From: Paracamarosporium sp. OC-R06-R3
Taxonomy: Eukaryota > Ascomycota > Dothideomycetes > Pleosporales > Didymosphaeriaceae
Reading direction: 5' to 3'
DNA length: 64,000 bases
NCBI GenBank assembly: GCA_019828545.1
Contig: JACVRA010000086.1
Span: forward strand, 216,503-280,502
Positions 1 through 10,815 of the stretch are shown piece by piece (position 1 is the stretch's first letter; every line of letters begins with the position of its first letter). A program made the position numbers and the translations under genes. Under the pieces are notes generated by a model, which saw only the letters and a list, made by a program, of their open reading frames with translations, was not told the DNA's origin and ran no database searches.

Positions 1-1770
1 ATGGAAGAAAACATGGCAGGCCATATCGGAGCGCTTTCGGGCAAAGAATTCCTTCATCAGGGGAATGCGATCGGAACGAGGTGTTTCTGGGAATGCATTG
101 CGTAGCATCTGGTAGCCATCCCAGGCATCTGTTGTGCTGGTTTGGCCATCCATGATGAAGGATGAGAGTCCTTTCCGTATCACAAGCCGCTGCTCGGGAG
201 AAAAGTGGTGAGCATGCACGTTCAGTAAGTCGGCAGCGTCATGCGGCTCTCCACGTTGAAGATGAAGCACACACAAGGTAGCCACCGTCTCCGGAGTAAG
301 CCGTGCGTTGCGTTCGTGCAAATCATCCACAATGGCCATTATGTCATCGAAATGATATTGCTGCAATTGGCACAACGCTTGGATGAGCTTGTTGACTGCC
401 TCGACGCAATCGCTGTCACCTGAGATTTGACCCTGAAGCCCGTAGTACGCAGCGCGGGCGCCATCAATATCGTTGATGGAAAGCCGATACCGGATCTGCA
501 TAATATGAGTTCTTTCGTTTGGGAAGATGCTGCGCTTTTCCCCAAGGACAACATAGCGCTCGGCAGAATACGAGTCTTGCTTCGAAATGGAGAATTCTAC
601 CAGCGAATTGATAGTGTCGATATCCGGTTGGATAAGTAGCGTATCAGGTTTCTTTTGTCGCTCTTCCAGATTTCGCCGAACCATAACGTTCATCATGCGG
701 TCAATCTCGTCGGGGCCCTTGCCAATCGCAGCTGACCAGAGAAAAACAGCATCCCATGTTTCCTTGTCTGGCATCGTTTGCAATAGTGAGGCAACAACTT
801 GTTGGCCGAATGCAGTGTCGCCGCAGAGAGCACACGCGGTAAGTAGAGGTCCGAGTGCTCCGCTTAAGCCTCTACCATCATCTGTTTCCGGGATCTTTTT
901 CATGTACCAGTGCTTGGCCTGTTCCAAATCCTTTCTTTGCGCAAAGTATTTGACTAGAATTCCTTGGACATCGGACCTGAACGTGACCGATGCTTCTTGC
1001 ATGATTTCCGTTGTCCTGATCAGCTCCGGCGTATTGCTTTCTCGGGCAAAACCTGCTATAACTGCCTTCCAAGTATTCCGTATTATCTTCGTTTCTCGTT
1101 CCGTACACTCGGCTGATGGTTTCCCAAACGTTTTGGAAGCCAGGTCTCTCGCTTCGAGACTCGCACCATAAATACAGAGAATGCGCACGAGCTTTGGCAA
1201 CTCAACTGCCTCATAAAGCGTAAACGCTCTAAGATCCTTGATGTCTTCTTCGTTGTCCGTGACTTTCTTTATTTCTGCATCTAGAAGCTTGGCCAGAGCC
1301 AGGTGTGGTTTTCCGCCCGTCTCCGGTGGATATTTCTCCAACTTGTGCATCGCCCTGTTCATGCTCTTGTACGGTATCCATGGCTGTCCGTCCTCCTTCG
1401 GGTGCTCCAGCAGATATTGAAATGCATTGAGAACATTTCCAACGTGGAAGTCCTCGATATCTGCCTGTTTCTGCAGGAAGAAGGCGCTCACAGCTTCGGC
1501 GATTTCTGCGGGAGATGGCAGTCGCAGCCCATTACGCTGTGCCTTGATTAGGCTACCTATCACCTCCAGACCGGCGGGCACTTCGGCTGGTTTGATTTTG
1601 CGCGGAGCTTTGAACATGCCAAAGAAAGTGCGCCGCTGGGGCGCAATCGTGCGAGCACCATGTTGGAAGGATGTCCGAAGACGCGGTGAGCGCTGAACAC
1701 ATCCGCGACAAAGGAGAGGGGTGTCGGCGATGATACTGCGGAAAACGACGCGGGTGAGGTGGGAAGGCAT
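1..1770 (-). CDS. Mitochondrial PPR-like protein, probably CIA84-type complex I assembly factor (3' end outside window)
   Basis: A single open frame runs from an ATG at 1770 to the window edge, 590 codons without a stop, so the C-terminus is missing. The N-terminus (MPSHLTRVVFRS, then an Arg-rich stretch ending in RRTFF) looks like a mitochondrial targeting peptide with a cleavage region near residue 50. The rest is a helical solenoid with pentatricopeptide-like periodicity and no catalytic motif. The overall layout resembles fungal complex I intermediate-associated protein 84, a matrix factor that helps assemble the membrane arm of NADH dehydrogenase. The family name is from memory of such proteins and could be another mitochondrial PPR protein. 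It is divergent from the mitoribosomal S18 gene, 285 bp away, which fits a mitochondrial role. Confidence 0.6.
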   Translation of the reverse strand, partial: MPSHLTRVVFRSIIADTPLLCRGCVQRSPRLRTSFQHGARTIAPQRRTFFGMFKAPRKIKPAEVPAGLEVIGSLIKAQRNGLRLPSPAEIAEAVSAFFLQKQADIEDFHVGNVLNAFQYLLEHPKEDGQPWIPYKSMNRAMHKLEKYPPETGGKPHLALAKLLDAEIKKVTDNEEDIKDLRAFTLYEAVELPKLVRILCIYGASLEARDLASKTFGKPSAECTERETKIIRNTWKAVIAGFARESNTPELIRTTEIMQEASVTFRSDVQGILVKYFAQRKDLEQAKHWYMKKIPETDDGRGLSGALGPLLTACALCGDTAFGQQVVASLLQTMPDKETWDAVFLWSAAIGKGPDEIDRMMNVMVRRNLEERQKKPDTLLIQPDIDTINSLVEFSISKQDSYSAERYVVLGEKRSIFPNERTHIMQIRYRLSINDIDGARAAYYGLQGQISGDSDCVEAVNKLIQALCQLQQYHFDDIMAIVDDLHERNARLTPETVATLCVLHLQRGEPHDAADLLNVHAHHFSPEQRLVIRKGLSSFIMDGQTSTTDAWDGYQMLRNAFPETPRSDRIPLMKEFFARKRSDMACHVFFH

Positions 1771-2055
1771 GGCGGAGGAGCTTGCGGGCAGCAGGTCGCG
1801 TCAAAGTGCAATTGCAGCACGGGATCTATAAGTACAGCGGTTATGGAGCTTCCATGGAAAGGAACGGGATGAAAATATAATACAATAAGTTACAGCAACA
1901 GATCTCCAAAGGGGTAGGTTGGGATGAGAGGCGGGAGGAGTCGTCGCCGTGAAAGTGAAATCATATCTGTGCCAAGCCGCTAGCCATGGGAACTTTGTGA
2001 ACCTGAACGCGACCGTCGCGAACCCGCAGCAGCTCAGCTCGCAACCTCGAACACA
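1771..2055. promoter_or_regulatory. Shared divergent promoter region
   Basis: This is the 285-bp space between the start codons of two divergent genes for mitochondrial proteins (PPR-like on the minus strand, S18 on the plus strand). It must hold both promoters and both 5' leaders. No clear TATA box was seen. A common regulation of the pair is inference. Confidence 0.5.
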
Positions 2056-2778
2056 ATGTCGCTCATGCGGTTACCCTTCCGGCCTGCTTTTGCGGCGTCG
2101 CGGATATGCACAAGAGGCATTTCGACCACAGCCAACCGCCAGAATGGCAAGAATCCCCGGCCGCTCCTGGAAACTTTCGCTGACACTGGAACAGCTGCAG
2201 ACCTCCTAGACATACTGGGACAGAGCTCTCCGATCCGGTCCTCCACCCAGCAGCCATTGCCCAAGACTGAACCTACCCGAGACCCCAAGCTTGCGACGCG
2301 AATGGGAGCAATGGCCCTCCAGGGCGGCGCCGACCGTCAGAAAGCGATTGTCCAAGCCGGCCAGGAACGGCAGAACTTCCAGAAGCACATCTACCGCAAA
2401 TGGAACACGGGAGATGTCTATGCGCCACACGATCTATCTGGCGTGGAACAAAGGAAGTGGAAGGTGGCCCGCAGGACGCCCTCGAGCGATGCCTTCGACA
2501 CCCTGGGCATCAACCCAGTCTCCGAATACAAGGTAGCTAGGATTTCGGACAAGACTTAAGGAGTGGAGGCTGACACTGTGTAGAATTTCACTATGATGTC
2601 CGAGTACATGACCGAGATGGGCCGAATAAAGCACTCTCGAGATACGGGCCTGCGACCGAAGAATCAGAGGAAGATCGCAAAGGCGATACGACGAGCAATC
2701 GGGCTGGGCCTGATGCCCAGTGTCCACAGGCATCCGCTGGTGCTGAAGAAGAGCTCTCCGATGAGATTCACAGGATAA
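2056..2778 (+). CDS. RSM18: Mitochondrial small ribosomal subunit protein bS18m
   Basis: Two exons, 2056-2532 and 2584-2778, flank a 51-nt GT-AG intron with a GCTGAC branch site. The joined protein is 223 aa. Residues 1-30 (MSLMRLPFRPAF...) look like a mitochondrial presequence. The conserved S18 core is in the C-terminal half: the segment around SEYKNFTMMSEYMTEMG crosses the splice junction, and RHSRD-like and RKIAKAIRRAIGLGLMP stretches are typical of S18, which binds 16S-type rRNA near the platform of the small subunit. Reading through the intron hits a stop within 27 nt, so splicing is needed for the S18 core. The upstream neighbour also encodes a mitochondrial protein. Confidence 0.88.
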
Positions 2779-2904
2779 ACGGGGTAGCTGTAAGATTTGG
2801 CGAGGTCTGGATGGTGTATGTATTTTAGCGGAATGTATAACACGGCTACAGCGCCTGTATCATAATCATCAACCGTCGGACGCGTTCTATGCTTTCTACC
2901 AGTC

Positions 2905-3867
2905 TCATCTTATCGTCTCTCCTAACAACGCCCGCCTCTCTGCCTCATCGATTCCATCACTCGGCACACTTACGAAGCCCACAAAGGCCCACAAATAGAA
3001 CGCACCCGTGAAGGCCATCATCCACTCCAGCACACCGCTAACTCTCCAGAAACCCAACTGCATTAGCGTATAAAACGCTACTCCTAGACCAGCGTCCAAA
3101 AACACAATAATGGCACTCGCAACACAACTACGACACGTTAGTTCCTCACATCCCATATACACACCAGAGCAGCATCTTACTATACTCTCAACCGCCTAAA
3201 TGGACTCGGCTTCCATGCCTGGTCCCAATACACCACAGTCGTCAGCACCATGCTCGACATCAGCCCTATAAAGCATACAAGCAGCAGGACCGCATGTTCC
3301 TCGTGGAACCGGAACGTGTCGAGGATAGCTAGGAGTATGAGTCCTAGACCTGCAACAACGCCGCTGCACATCGCAACGACAGATGCAGACTTTTTCCACA
3401 GCGCGTCATCCACGAGGCCGTACATACGCGCATCATACCGCGACATGTGCACTGCGACCACGGTTGCTACGAATCCCGCCGCGGTCGTTACACCGCCTAC
3501 CAGGAAGAGAGGTTTGAGCTGGAAGGCGGCGATGTCGGATATGAATCTAGGTTTCATGTGTTATCAGTATTTTTTGTTTTTCCTTCACCAACCATAGGCA
3601 GTAGTCTGTATGAGCTGCAGTGGCAGTGGGCTACTTATTACTCCACGTTGTGACGGCTTCGCATCCTACATCCACGCTGTGAACGAAAATAAAAAAATCA
3701 ACCTACGTAATATACGGATTCCGCTGCCCGGGGTACCTAGGACATCCTCTTCCCACCCACGTGAGCAGCATCACGGCAAGCGTGACAAACCAGCTCGAGC
3801 CCGCGATAGCTGGTAATAGCCACAGTCTGTGCAGAGAGACGAAGCCAGGTACACGAAAGCGATGCAT
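2905..3867 (-). CDS. SFK1/Frag1/DRAM family multi-pass membrane protein
   Basis: Three exons (3867-3707, 3546-3181, 3127-2905) joined by GT-AG introns give a 249-aa protein; the exon lengths sum to a multiple of three. The N-terminus has the pattern of the Frag1/DRAM/Sfk1 family: a WLLP segment opening the first transmembrane helix, then GCPRYPGQRNPYIT and FISDIAAFQLKPLF, which is split by intron 1. About six hydrophobic segments follow, ending with the family's EWMMAFTGAFYLWAF stretch. Yeast Sfk1 sits in the plasma membrane and affects PI4-kinase recruitment and lipid asymmetry; that role is transferred by family only. The first exon was found by matching the family pattern, since the second exon alone would lack the first membrane helix. 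Confidence 0.82.
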
Positions 3868-4175
3868 TGCTATTTTTTTTTTCACGTACCTTGACAAAGC
3901 GCCGAAAAAAAAAGTAAAAAGGTTGGACAGATACGACTAAGAATGCGATGACGTGAGATGGGAATGTAAGATGCAGATTTGGGATTCGCGTGGTGATGGG
4001 CCGAAGCCGAGGAAGGATGACAGGGGTCACACTGAGGCGCATGTGAAACGATGTTTCCTCGTTCCTATGGACATTTATGAACAACTGTTTGAAGAGAAAC
4101 CATCAGAGGGAATAAATTACGTTATATATCAATCACTATCTGAAAGGAAAATGGAATGTTTCATGCAAAGCACGT
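3868..4175. other. Intergenic spacer
   Basis: About 300 bp between the start of the SFK1-like gene and the end of the next minus-strand gene. It has T and A homopolymers near 3871-3915 that could belong to the SFK1-like promoter or leader. No gene was seen. Confidence 0.5.
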
Positions 4176-5483
4176 CTACTTCCCTTGCCCCATCTCAAAC
4201 ACATTAGATGGCTGTCCAGGTTTTGCTGCTGGCACCGTAATAGCATCAACCTCATGCGTTCCAGGTGTAGGATCTCTGGCTGGGTACTGCGTCGTTTCTT
4301 CCGTAGGCATGGGTGGTGCATTTGGTGCAGCATAGTACGGCTGCACGTATGCTGGAGCCGGCGTGGGAGGATTTGATATCGCCGGTGACTGCAACCCATA
4401 TTCATGGGTCTGAGTCTGATAGTTAATCTTCTGGTCCTGCGGCGTGAAATATCCACTGTGCTGTGGTGGAGGGGACTGTACGGGCATCGGGGGCACGTGT
4501 TGCTGCTGCACAGGCACAGGGGGTTTGTATTCGGACTGGTTGGCTTGCTGGGAGGCGATGATGGTTTGGTTGTTGGCTAGTTGTTTGGCTTTTCTCTTCT
4601 TGACGCAAAAGAAGATTATTGCGGCGCCAATGAGGAATAAAACCACGAGGCCGCCAACTACGGCGCTGGCGATGAGACCTACAGGCGTGGACTTCTTCGT
4701 CGGCTTGGGTTTGTAGGTGTTGCCGTCGGTACTGCCGGGTACAGGGTCGGTCGACTCAGGGTCGGATGGATCTATAGTGGTGGAGATATCGCCGAAGTCA
4801 GACGTAGCTTCGCTGTCAATAGACGAAGCTTCGCCATCCCAGCCAGTGACATCGAGGCCAGAGTAGGTCGGAAGCGTGATATAATAACGAGACTCCGAGT
4901 CTTCGGCTGATTGCAACACAGTAACAACACCGGAATTGTAATCCGCACATCCGTAGTCTGCTACGTTGTCCGATGGATACGTCCAAGTCACGCAGTATTG
5001 AGAAGCAGGGTTTGTACACTTCCTGATGAAGGAATTGCTCTGACAGGCTTCATCGCAAGATTTCTTCGTCCATGCATCGTAGTTCACACAGGCGTTCGCC
5101 CAGTTGCAGTTTTGCGTATCGCCAGAGGAACAGCAGCCGGCCATGCCGACATTACTGGTGGTGTAGAGAGCGCATGTTTGGCCAGTACCCGGACATTGTA
5201 TGGATGCGGCTACTCCTGTTAGTGATTGTCAAATAAGCGGTGTTTGAGGGGAGTTGTTACCTTCTGATTCTACCCATCCGCATAGCCCTGGGTCGCGGCT
5301 AATGTAGTCTGTCTGTCTTCGGATGAACCTGTTGACTGGGCCTTTGGTCGGTCGCGGTGTCCATCCGACAACAACTTTATCAGCGTTGGCGCCGATTATC
5401 GTGGGAGCAGGCCCCGGAAATGCGACGCCACAGGCGAATGGCAGTACGGCAATGCTGCTCAGGAGGAAAGTCAATCGGTTCAT
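4176..5483 (-). CDS. Secreted-entry single-pass membrane protein with Cys-rich ectodomain and Pro/Gln-rich tail
   Basis: Exon 1 is 5483-5261 and exon 2 is 5215-4176, joined by a 45-nt GT-AG intron; the product is 420 aa. It starts with a signal peptide (MNRLTFLLSSIAVLPFACG), followed by a Cys-rich extracellular part of roughly 170 residues with many paired cysteines (for example CCSSGDTQNC). A Ser/Thr/Asp/Pro stretch comes next, then one transmembrane helix near residue 260 with a KKRKAK stop-transfer signal. The cytoplasmic tail is rich in Pro, Gln and Tyr. The architecture resembles fungal cell-wall stress sensors, but I do not recognise a WSC domain, so a sensor role is only suggested. The family is common in dothideomycetes as hypothetical proteins. 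Confidence 0.75.
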
Positions 5484-6495
5484 ATTGGTCCTGGGCCTTG
5501 AAACTAAGCAAACGTGCCACAGGATAAAAATCGAAACGGAGCAAATGTATGAGGCTAACGGCACACAGCCAGATGTTCCGCAAACCCTTGAAGACAGACT
5601 GAGCGCGCGACGGGAGGTTATATCCACTCTTGTAATCGCCTCAAGTGCGGCTGAGAGATATCTAGAAACGACAAGGTATCACAGCTTCCAAGCCCTGTCG
5701 AAGGCAAGAAGCTCCAGACTCGCCACATGTTATGCTTTTATGCCACGCATGCCCAACAACCCTTCTGCTAGGCTCCATACGGGCGGTCGGCATGAAGCCA
5801 GGCAGCGACATGCATGGCCTAGTTCGCAAAACCAAACACAAAAGCTCGTGTTCATCTCGAGGCTGAAGACCAGGCTTAGTGCTAGCCAATCGTTCACAAC
5901 GGACGGGATCGCGCTAGCTACTTTTGGATTCAGCTTCGATGAATGTGGAGATGACTAGCGGGGGATTTGCCTAGCCCCTGTGAAGAACGAAAATAGTTTA
6001 CGAAGGCTTTTAGGCGTTGAGCTTCACCGGTTTCGCCTCTTAAAAGTGGAATTCGACAGGAAGCGCATATTAGACGAGTAGGCTGCTTGGCAACCGGAGA
6101 TTGAGCACAATGGGACTGTACTTTAGGGAAAGAGTGGCGAGCGTGGTAATCGTGGTAAGTACAGAACTCCTGTTGTAAGCCGTGTATCTTATTGAATTAT
6201 TTACAACGCTCAATGCTAAGGCACTAGAAAGTACTCAAGGTAGAGGCGTTTGCTCAATCAGATCTATTGGTAGTTCTGTATATACGAAGCGACAAATACG
6301 TACAGATTGAAGAAAACTTGATCTAAGAGATGCTTAAAAAGCTAACGAGTATACAGAAAATAGGCTAGGGTGATGCTTTAACGCACAAACTGAAGTTAAC
6401 CAATGAGAGACCCTAAGAAGGTTACATAGGAAATGGTAAAAGTGGAGGACACATTAGGAGCGTATGACAAGATCAGACGAGTTTGGTGAACTTGT
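5484..6495. other. Intergenic region without recognised gene
   Basis: About 1 kb. A 211-codon plus-strand frame here lies largely antisense to exon 1 of the neighbouring gene and has no recognisable domain. The stretch 6150-6460 is relatively AT-rich and probably holds the 3' end of the GH71 transcript. Confidence 0.4.
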
Positions 6496-9400
6496 TCAAA
6501 ATCCGCTCGTACTGCTTCTGACCATCGTCCGCATTGTCTTTGGTGCGCTCGCTGGCGTTTCTTTAGCATCAGCGACTGCCGGCAAAACTGGAAGGGGGTC
6601 TCCTGGGATTACAGTTAGACCGCGTTTGTCATCGATTGAAGCAAGCTCTTTCTTGCAGAAGCGATCGCGACAGGGGATGACCTCGATATCAGGTAAATCT
6701 TCAGTGGTCAGACGACGTGTGGAATTACCATCACTCAAAACAAGGTCACCATCCTCGAGTTGAAAGATGTCTCTTGTGTCCAGGGCGATGCTGCGCTTGC
6801 TAGGAAGTGTAACACCTGGCATCCTTTGCTGTGCCGCCTGGAGTCGCGCAGCATCAGGTGCCCTGCTGTAGCTGACCTTAAGCGCATCAGCAGCGGCTTT
6901 GTTTGGATGCGTAGCATAGAATTTGTCGTCTGTAAGAAGGGGGTACCTAATAAGAGTCAGTTTCCTGAGTGTCCTACCGAGACTGCTTCAGAACCTACGC
7001 AGGATCTTCAGGGGCAATGGCGCTTGGCCAGCATGCGTTATCCTCGAGCCACCACCTGTTCCCTGTATGATGTCAGTATGAATTGACCTGGAGAAGAGAG
7101 TCCGTCATGTGCACAAGTTACTCACCAGCGTTGGGTACTCCATTATTACCCCATTCGAATTTGAACTCGAACACGGCGCGCGTAAAATCAGCCTCGTACA
7201 GCTCTATGGTTGTAGTGGGCTTGCCGCCCTTGCCATCTTCGATAAGTCCTAGAACACGTTCTTGGTCAACCTGGTGAAATTACATAAGGAATGGAAACCC
7301 CAACTCACTCTTTTTGGGCGATCCCTTCACCTTTACAAGATTTTTGTTGACATTACCGTCTTTGCCGTTTTGCCCATTACCCCCACCACCATCGTTGGTC
7401 GAGCAAAAGCCTCTCCAGACATTTCCGGCGGCGCCGTTTTCATCTCGTGGAAGCCAACGAACGAGCTGCCCTTGCCCCGCTGGAATGTCGACAGGCAACT
7501 TGTCCTCAACGAAGAACGCCGGTGGCCATTCATCGGCTTCGCATGCTGGTGCACCAGGCTCCGCACCCGCTCTACCGAGGAATAGGTAATCGCTCTTTGT
7601 AAAAGCACCCCAAGTTTTGTCTTTATGCTGTGCTTTCCAGCTAGCTGTGGCCTTTGGTTTGTCTGCCCTGGTATTTGTATCAGTACATGTGAACCTAGCG
7701 TCCTTACCCCAGTGGTCATAGTTCTGGTGCACTGAGTAGTAGTGGGCACATGCTGCACACGGAGTCAGTACCGGATGTTTAAACGGCTGCTAAGATAAGT
7801 GGTTGATTGGGCAACGAACCTTGAGGCCATATACCGCCGGAGCATGTCTTCGTTATGGTCTCCAACTTAGCGGTCGACGCACCCGCTTGCACTTGAGTGA
7901 GCGTAACGTCTTTCTGATCGTTGTCGCGGTCTTTTCTGTCGGGGTTGCCTTTGTCACCCTTCTGACCTTTACCCCTTGGTAGATCAGGGAGGTCTTTAAA
8001 TTTGAAGCGGCCGGGATCGACGCTGTTCAAGGTATCGAAAATCTGCTTGATCTCGTCCGGTACCAATTCAGAACCACCGCAAGGTGCCAGCCAGAAGTCA
8101 AATGCCTCTTCAGGCTTTTGGTCTTTGCAACGTCAGCAAGCTCATTAATGTAGTGGTGTGCGTGGGCGGATCTTACCGACATTGTAATAGTAGTCGATCA
8201 AAGCAGCAGCGTAACCAGCAGCCTCTGCACAGACGTTAGCACGCTCATAATGCCAACTATAGTGTTGCAGACTTACCCAGTCCGGCGTCAAGTATCTCTC
8301 CTACTCCAGGAATTGCCGCAGCGCCGATATCAAGGATGAGTTTGAGAGAAGACATGACGATGAAGCAACCGATTTGAGCTATAGCAGGAAGGGCTTCCAT
8401 GAACGTATCCGCAATGATGTTCACTAATCCGTTATCACATGAACATCTTCCCTGGGCCACTTGTCTACCCGAATTAGGGCTGGCTGTCACCAAGTCAGTG
8501 GTCGTATCATAGCAGTAGATGCCTGGAAATCAACGTACTGGCGTCTACCTCCCATGGTATCGGTTTGTCAAGGTCCCAAAATCCTGCACAACCATAATTG
8601 TAAGTTCGGCCTTCCTTTATTGCATCCTGGATCTGTTTTTGGCAGGCACTAGCGGCACACATCTCGCTCGAAGCCTTGTGGTTCGGTGGGTTGTAAATAT
8701 AGCACAGTTGGTTGTTCTCATAACGTGACTTATCGTAGTCATAGCTTCCTCCCACTATGCCGTTCGAATCCGTGGGTTTTGGTGCTGTAGTTGTCTTTGT
8801 TGGAGAAGCGGGCGGCGTGTCCGGTGGTATGAAGCATTTACCCTCATTTGCCTTATCACGGTTGCAGGCCTTCGTTGGGCAGACACCATGGTCACAGCCA
8901 TAGTCGCAGAGACCGAGATAGATGCATTCCTTTCCAGGGTTCTGGGCGCATGTAAGCAATGTACCCATACGATTAGCCTGCGACTTACCGGATAGCCCGC
9001 GCCCTTCCCTGCCATTTTGTCTGCGTTTTTTGGCGCACCTCTCTGAGTGCAGGTGCATGCACCAAACGGACAATAGTTATACTCGCACGCAAACTCACAT
9101 AATTCCTTGATATCACCTTCGCCTGTGCCACGGATACCTGATTGTGGAACAATAAGTTAACCAAGAGGTATTTGCTTCGTAGCTGGACGTCGACTTACAT
9201 CCTGAGATATCTCCACCAGTGGCAGAGATGCCCGCACTGGCCCATGCTCCACCTACCCACGGATTCCAGTTGCCGAGTCCGTTTGGACACCATTGGCTGT
9301 TGTCGATCTTCGCTCCAAGGACACTCACCACTTCGGTATTACGACGCATAATCCTCACTTGGACATCACCTTGGCCACTACTCGCGGCGTTCAAACCTTT

Positions 9401-10815
9401 GAATGATGTAGAGCCATGGTACAACCCAGCGAGGCCATCAGGGGCCGTGGACCATGCAACTGTGTCCCAGTCCCGGTTGCCAACTTTGACTTGAAGATCG
9501 GCGTTAGAACCAAGAAGTGCTGACACAAAGATCTTGTCTTGCGCAAAGTCGGCAGGCTGGCCTTCCTTCTGAACTTGCGCTGCCGTATTTCCGGTTGTGC
9601 CCCCTGCGGAACAAGCTCGAGCTTCGTTCTGGCGGTACCATATAGAGACACCCTCCTTCGTTATGGCCGGATTTCCACCCTTGTATCTATATGCGATGAC
9701 CAGGTTAGCCAAGGGTACCCACGCAAACACGATCATACTACGACTTACCGATCAATAACATATGGCAGGAACATTCGCCAGCCATTACGGGGCTTCCCAC
9801 GAACGTAGTTGAACGGAGCTTCTCCTATGTCAAAAGCAACCAGAGCTTTCTCACGGACGTCACCTATATAGTGTGACTCGCCGTAATCGTTCCACGAGAT
9901 GATCTGAACATATTCGGGCTGAACAGTCCAAACTTGCGTCCATCGATCGAACCAGAGGTCGTCGCCTCGCCAAAGCCAATTTTTATCATATCCAGGTAAG
10001 TCTATTATGATCAGTACATTGGAGCAAAGATTCTGCTCGCACATTTCAGCGAACGTGTTGTGAAGACAGGCTTACTGCACCGGGTTAGCCTGATACATCT
10101 GTGTAGCGTGTAGTGCCGACCTACCTTGTATAAAACCAAGGAGAAACGGGCATCATGTAAGGTTTGCCTCCTTTACAGTCGGTTTTGCCTAGAAATTCGC
10201 AGTAAGATGCATCCACCTCTGTGGTCATATCATTGGGGCCTTCGGGCCAGGCTGCCCAACTAAACAGGCCGTCCGGTACTCCGGTCTTCATTGCCTCTTT
10301 TGCACCCAAAGATGAGTACGAAGGCATGAAAAAGACATTGTGCTTCTTCTTGAGCTCGACCCAGTCATCCGCGTTTCCAGGTCCCTCAAAAGTCGAAACC
10401 AGTGGCTGCCCAGTGCTGTGTCGGAAGTATGCAGATCTGCCGGTATACGATGATAACCATTCACTCACTTCTTCCTTCGGGAAGGGGCCATTTCCCGCAT
10501 AATCGAAAGAAAATATGAGCTTGAAACCCTTGCGCTCGGCGGCGCCGAACATGGCTTCGATGCTGTTTTCGTTCGTAGGATCATCGTATGCAAAATTGAG
10601 GGCAAACCCATCAATGTGAGCATCTTGTGCCTGCTGAATATCTTGCTCAAAGTCACTGACACTGTATTGCTCTGTGTTGCCAATCTGTACACCATCAGTA
10701 CACTCTAAACATTACGACAAAGCTTCCGTACCATGAAGTGAGCAAAAACAGTCTTGGCTGCCGCCCGCAGACTAAAGAGGCTGCAAAGCACTCCTATCTT
10801 GAGGAGTGACCGCAT
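6496..10815 (-). CDS. Secreted GH71 alpha-1,3-glucanase (mutanase) with long C-terminal extension
   Basis: About 13 exons give roughly 1250 aa. Exon 1 (10815-10732) encodes the signal peptide MRSLLKIGVLCSLFSLRAAA and KTVFAHFM, the usual start of the GH71 barrel. Exons 2-3 complete the barrel, with GFALNFAYDD, FSWAAWPEGPND, WLWRGDDLW and ISWNDYGESHYIG, all GH71 signatures. GH71 enzymes hydrolyse alpha-1,3-glucan of fungal walls. Beyond the barrel lie a beta-rich segment, a Cys-rich segment with many CxxC-like pairs, a hydrophobic stretch near 8330-8430, a charged GKGQKGDKGNPDRKDRDND linker and a module with ADEWPPAFF and GQLVRWLPRDE. Similar C-terminal modules occur on other secreted fungal glycosidases. 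The exon 2/3 junction is one base out of frame with a standard donor (see findings). Other introns have clean GT-AG borders. Confidence 0.82.

Noticed and set aside
5323..5958. 211-codon plus-strand open frame
   Set aside because: Its first part is antisense to the signal-peptide exon of the minus-strand surface protein, and the rest shows no domain or splice context.
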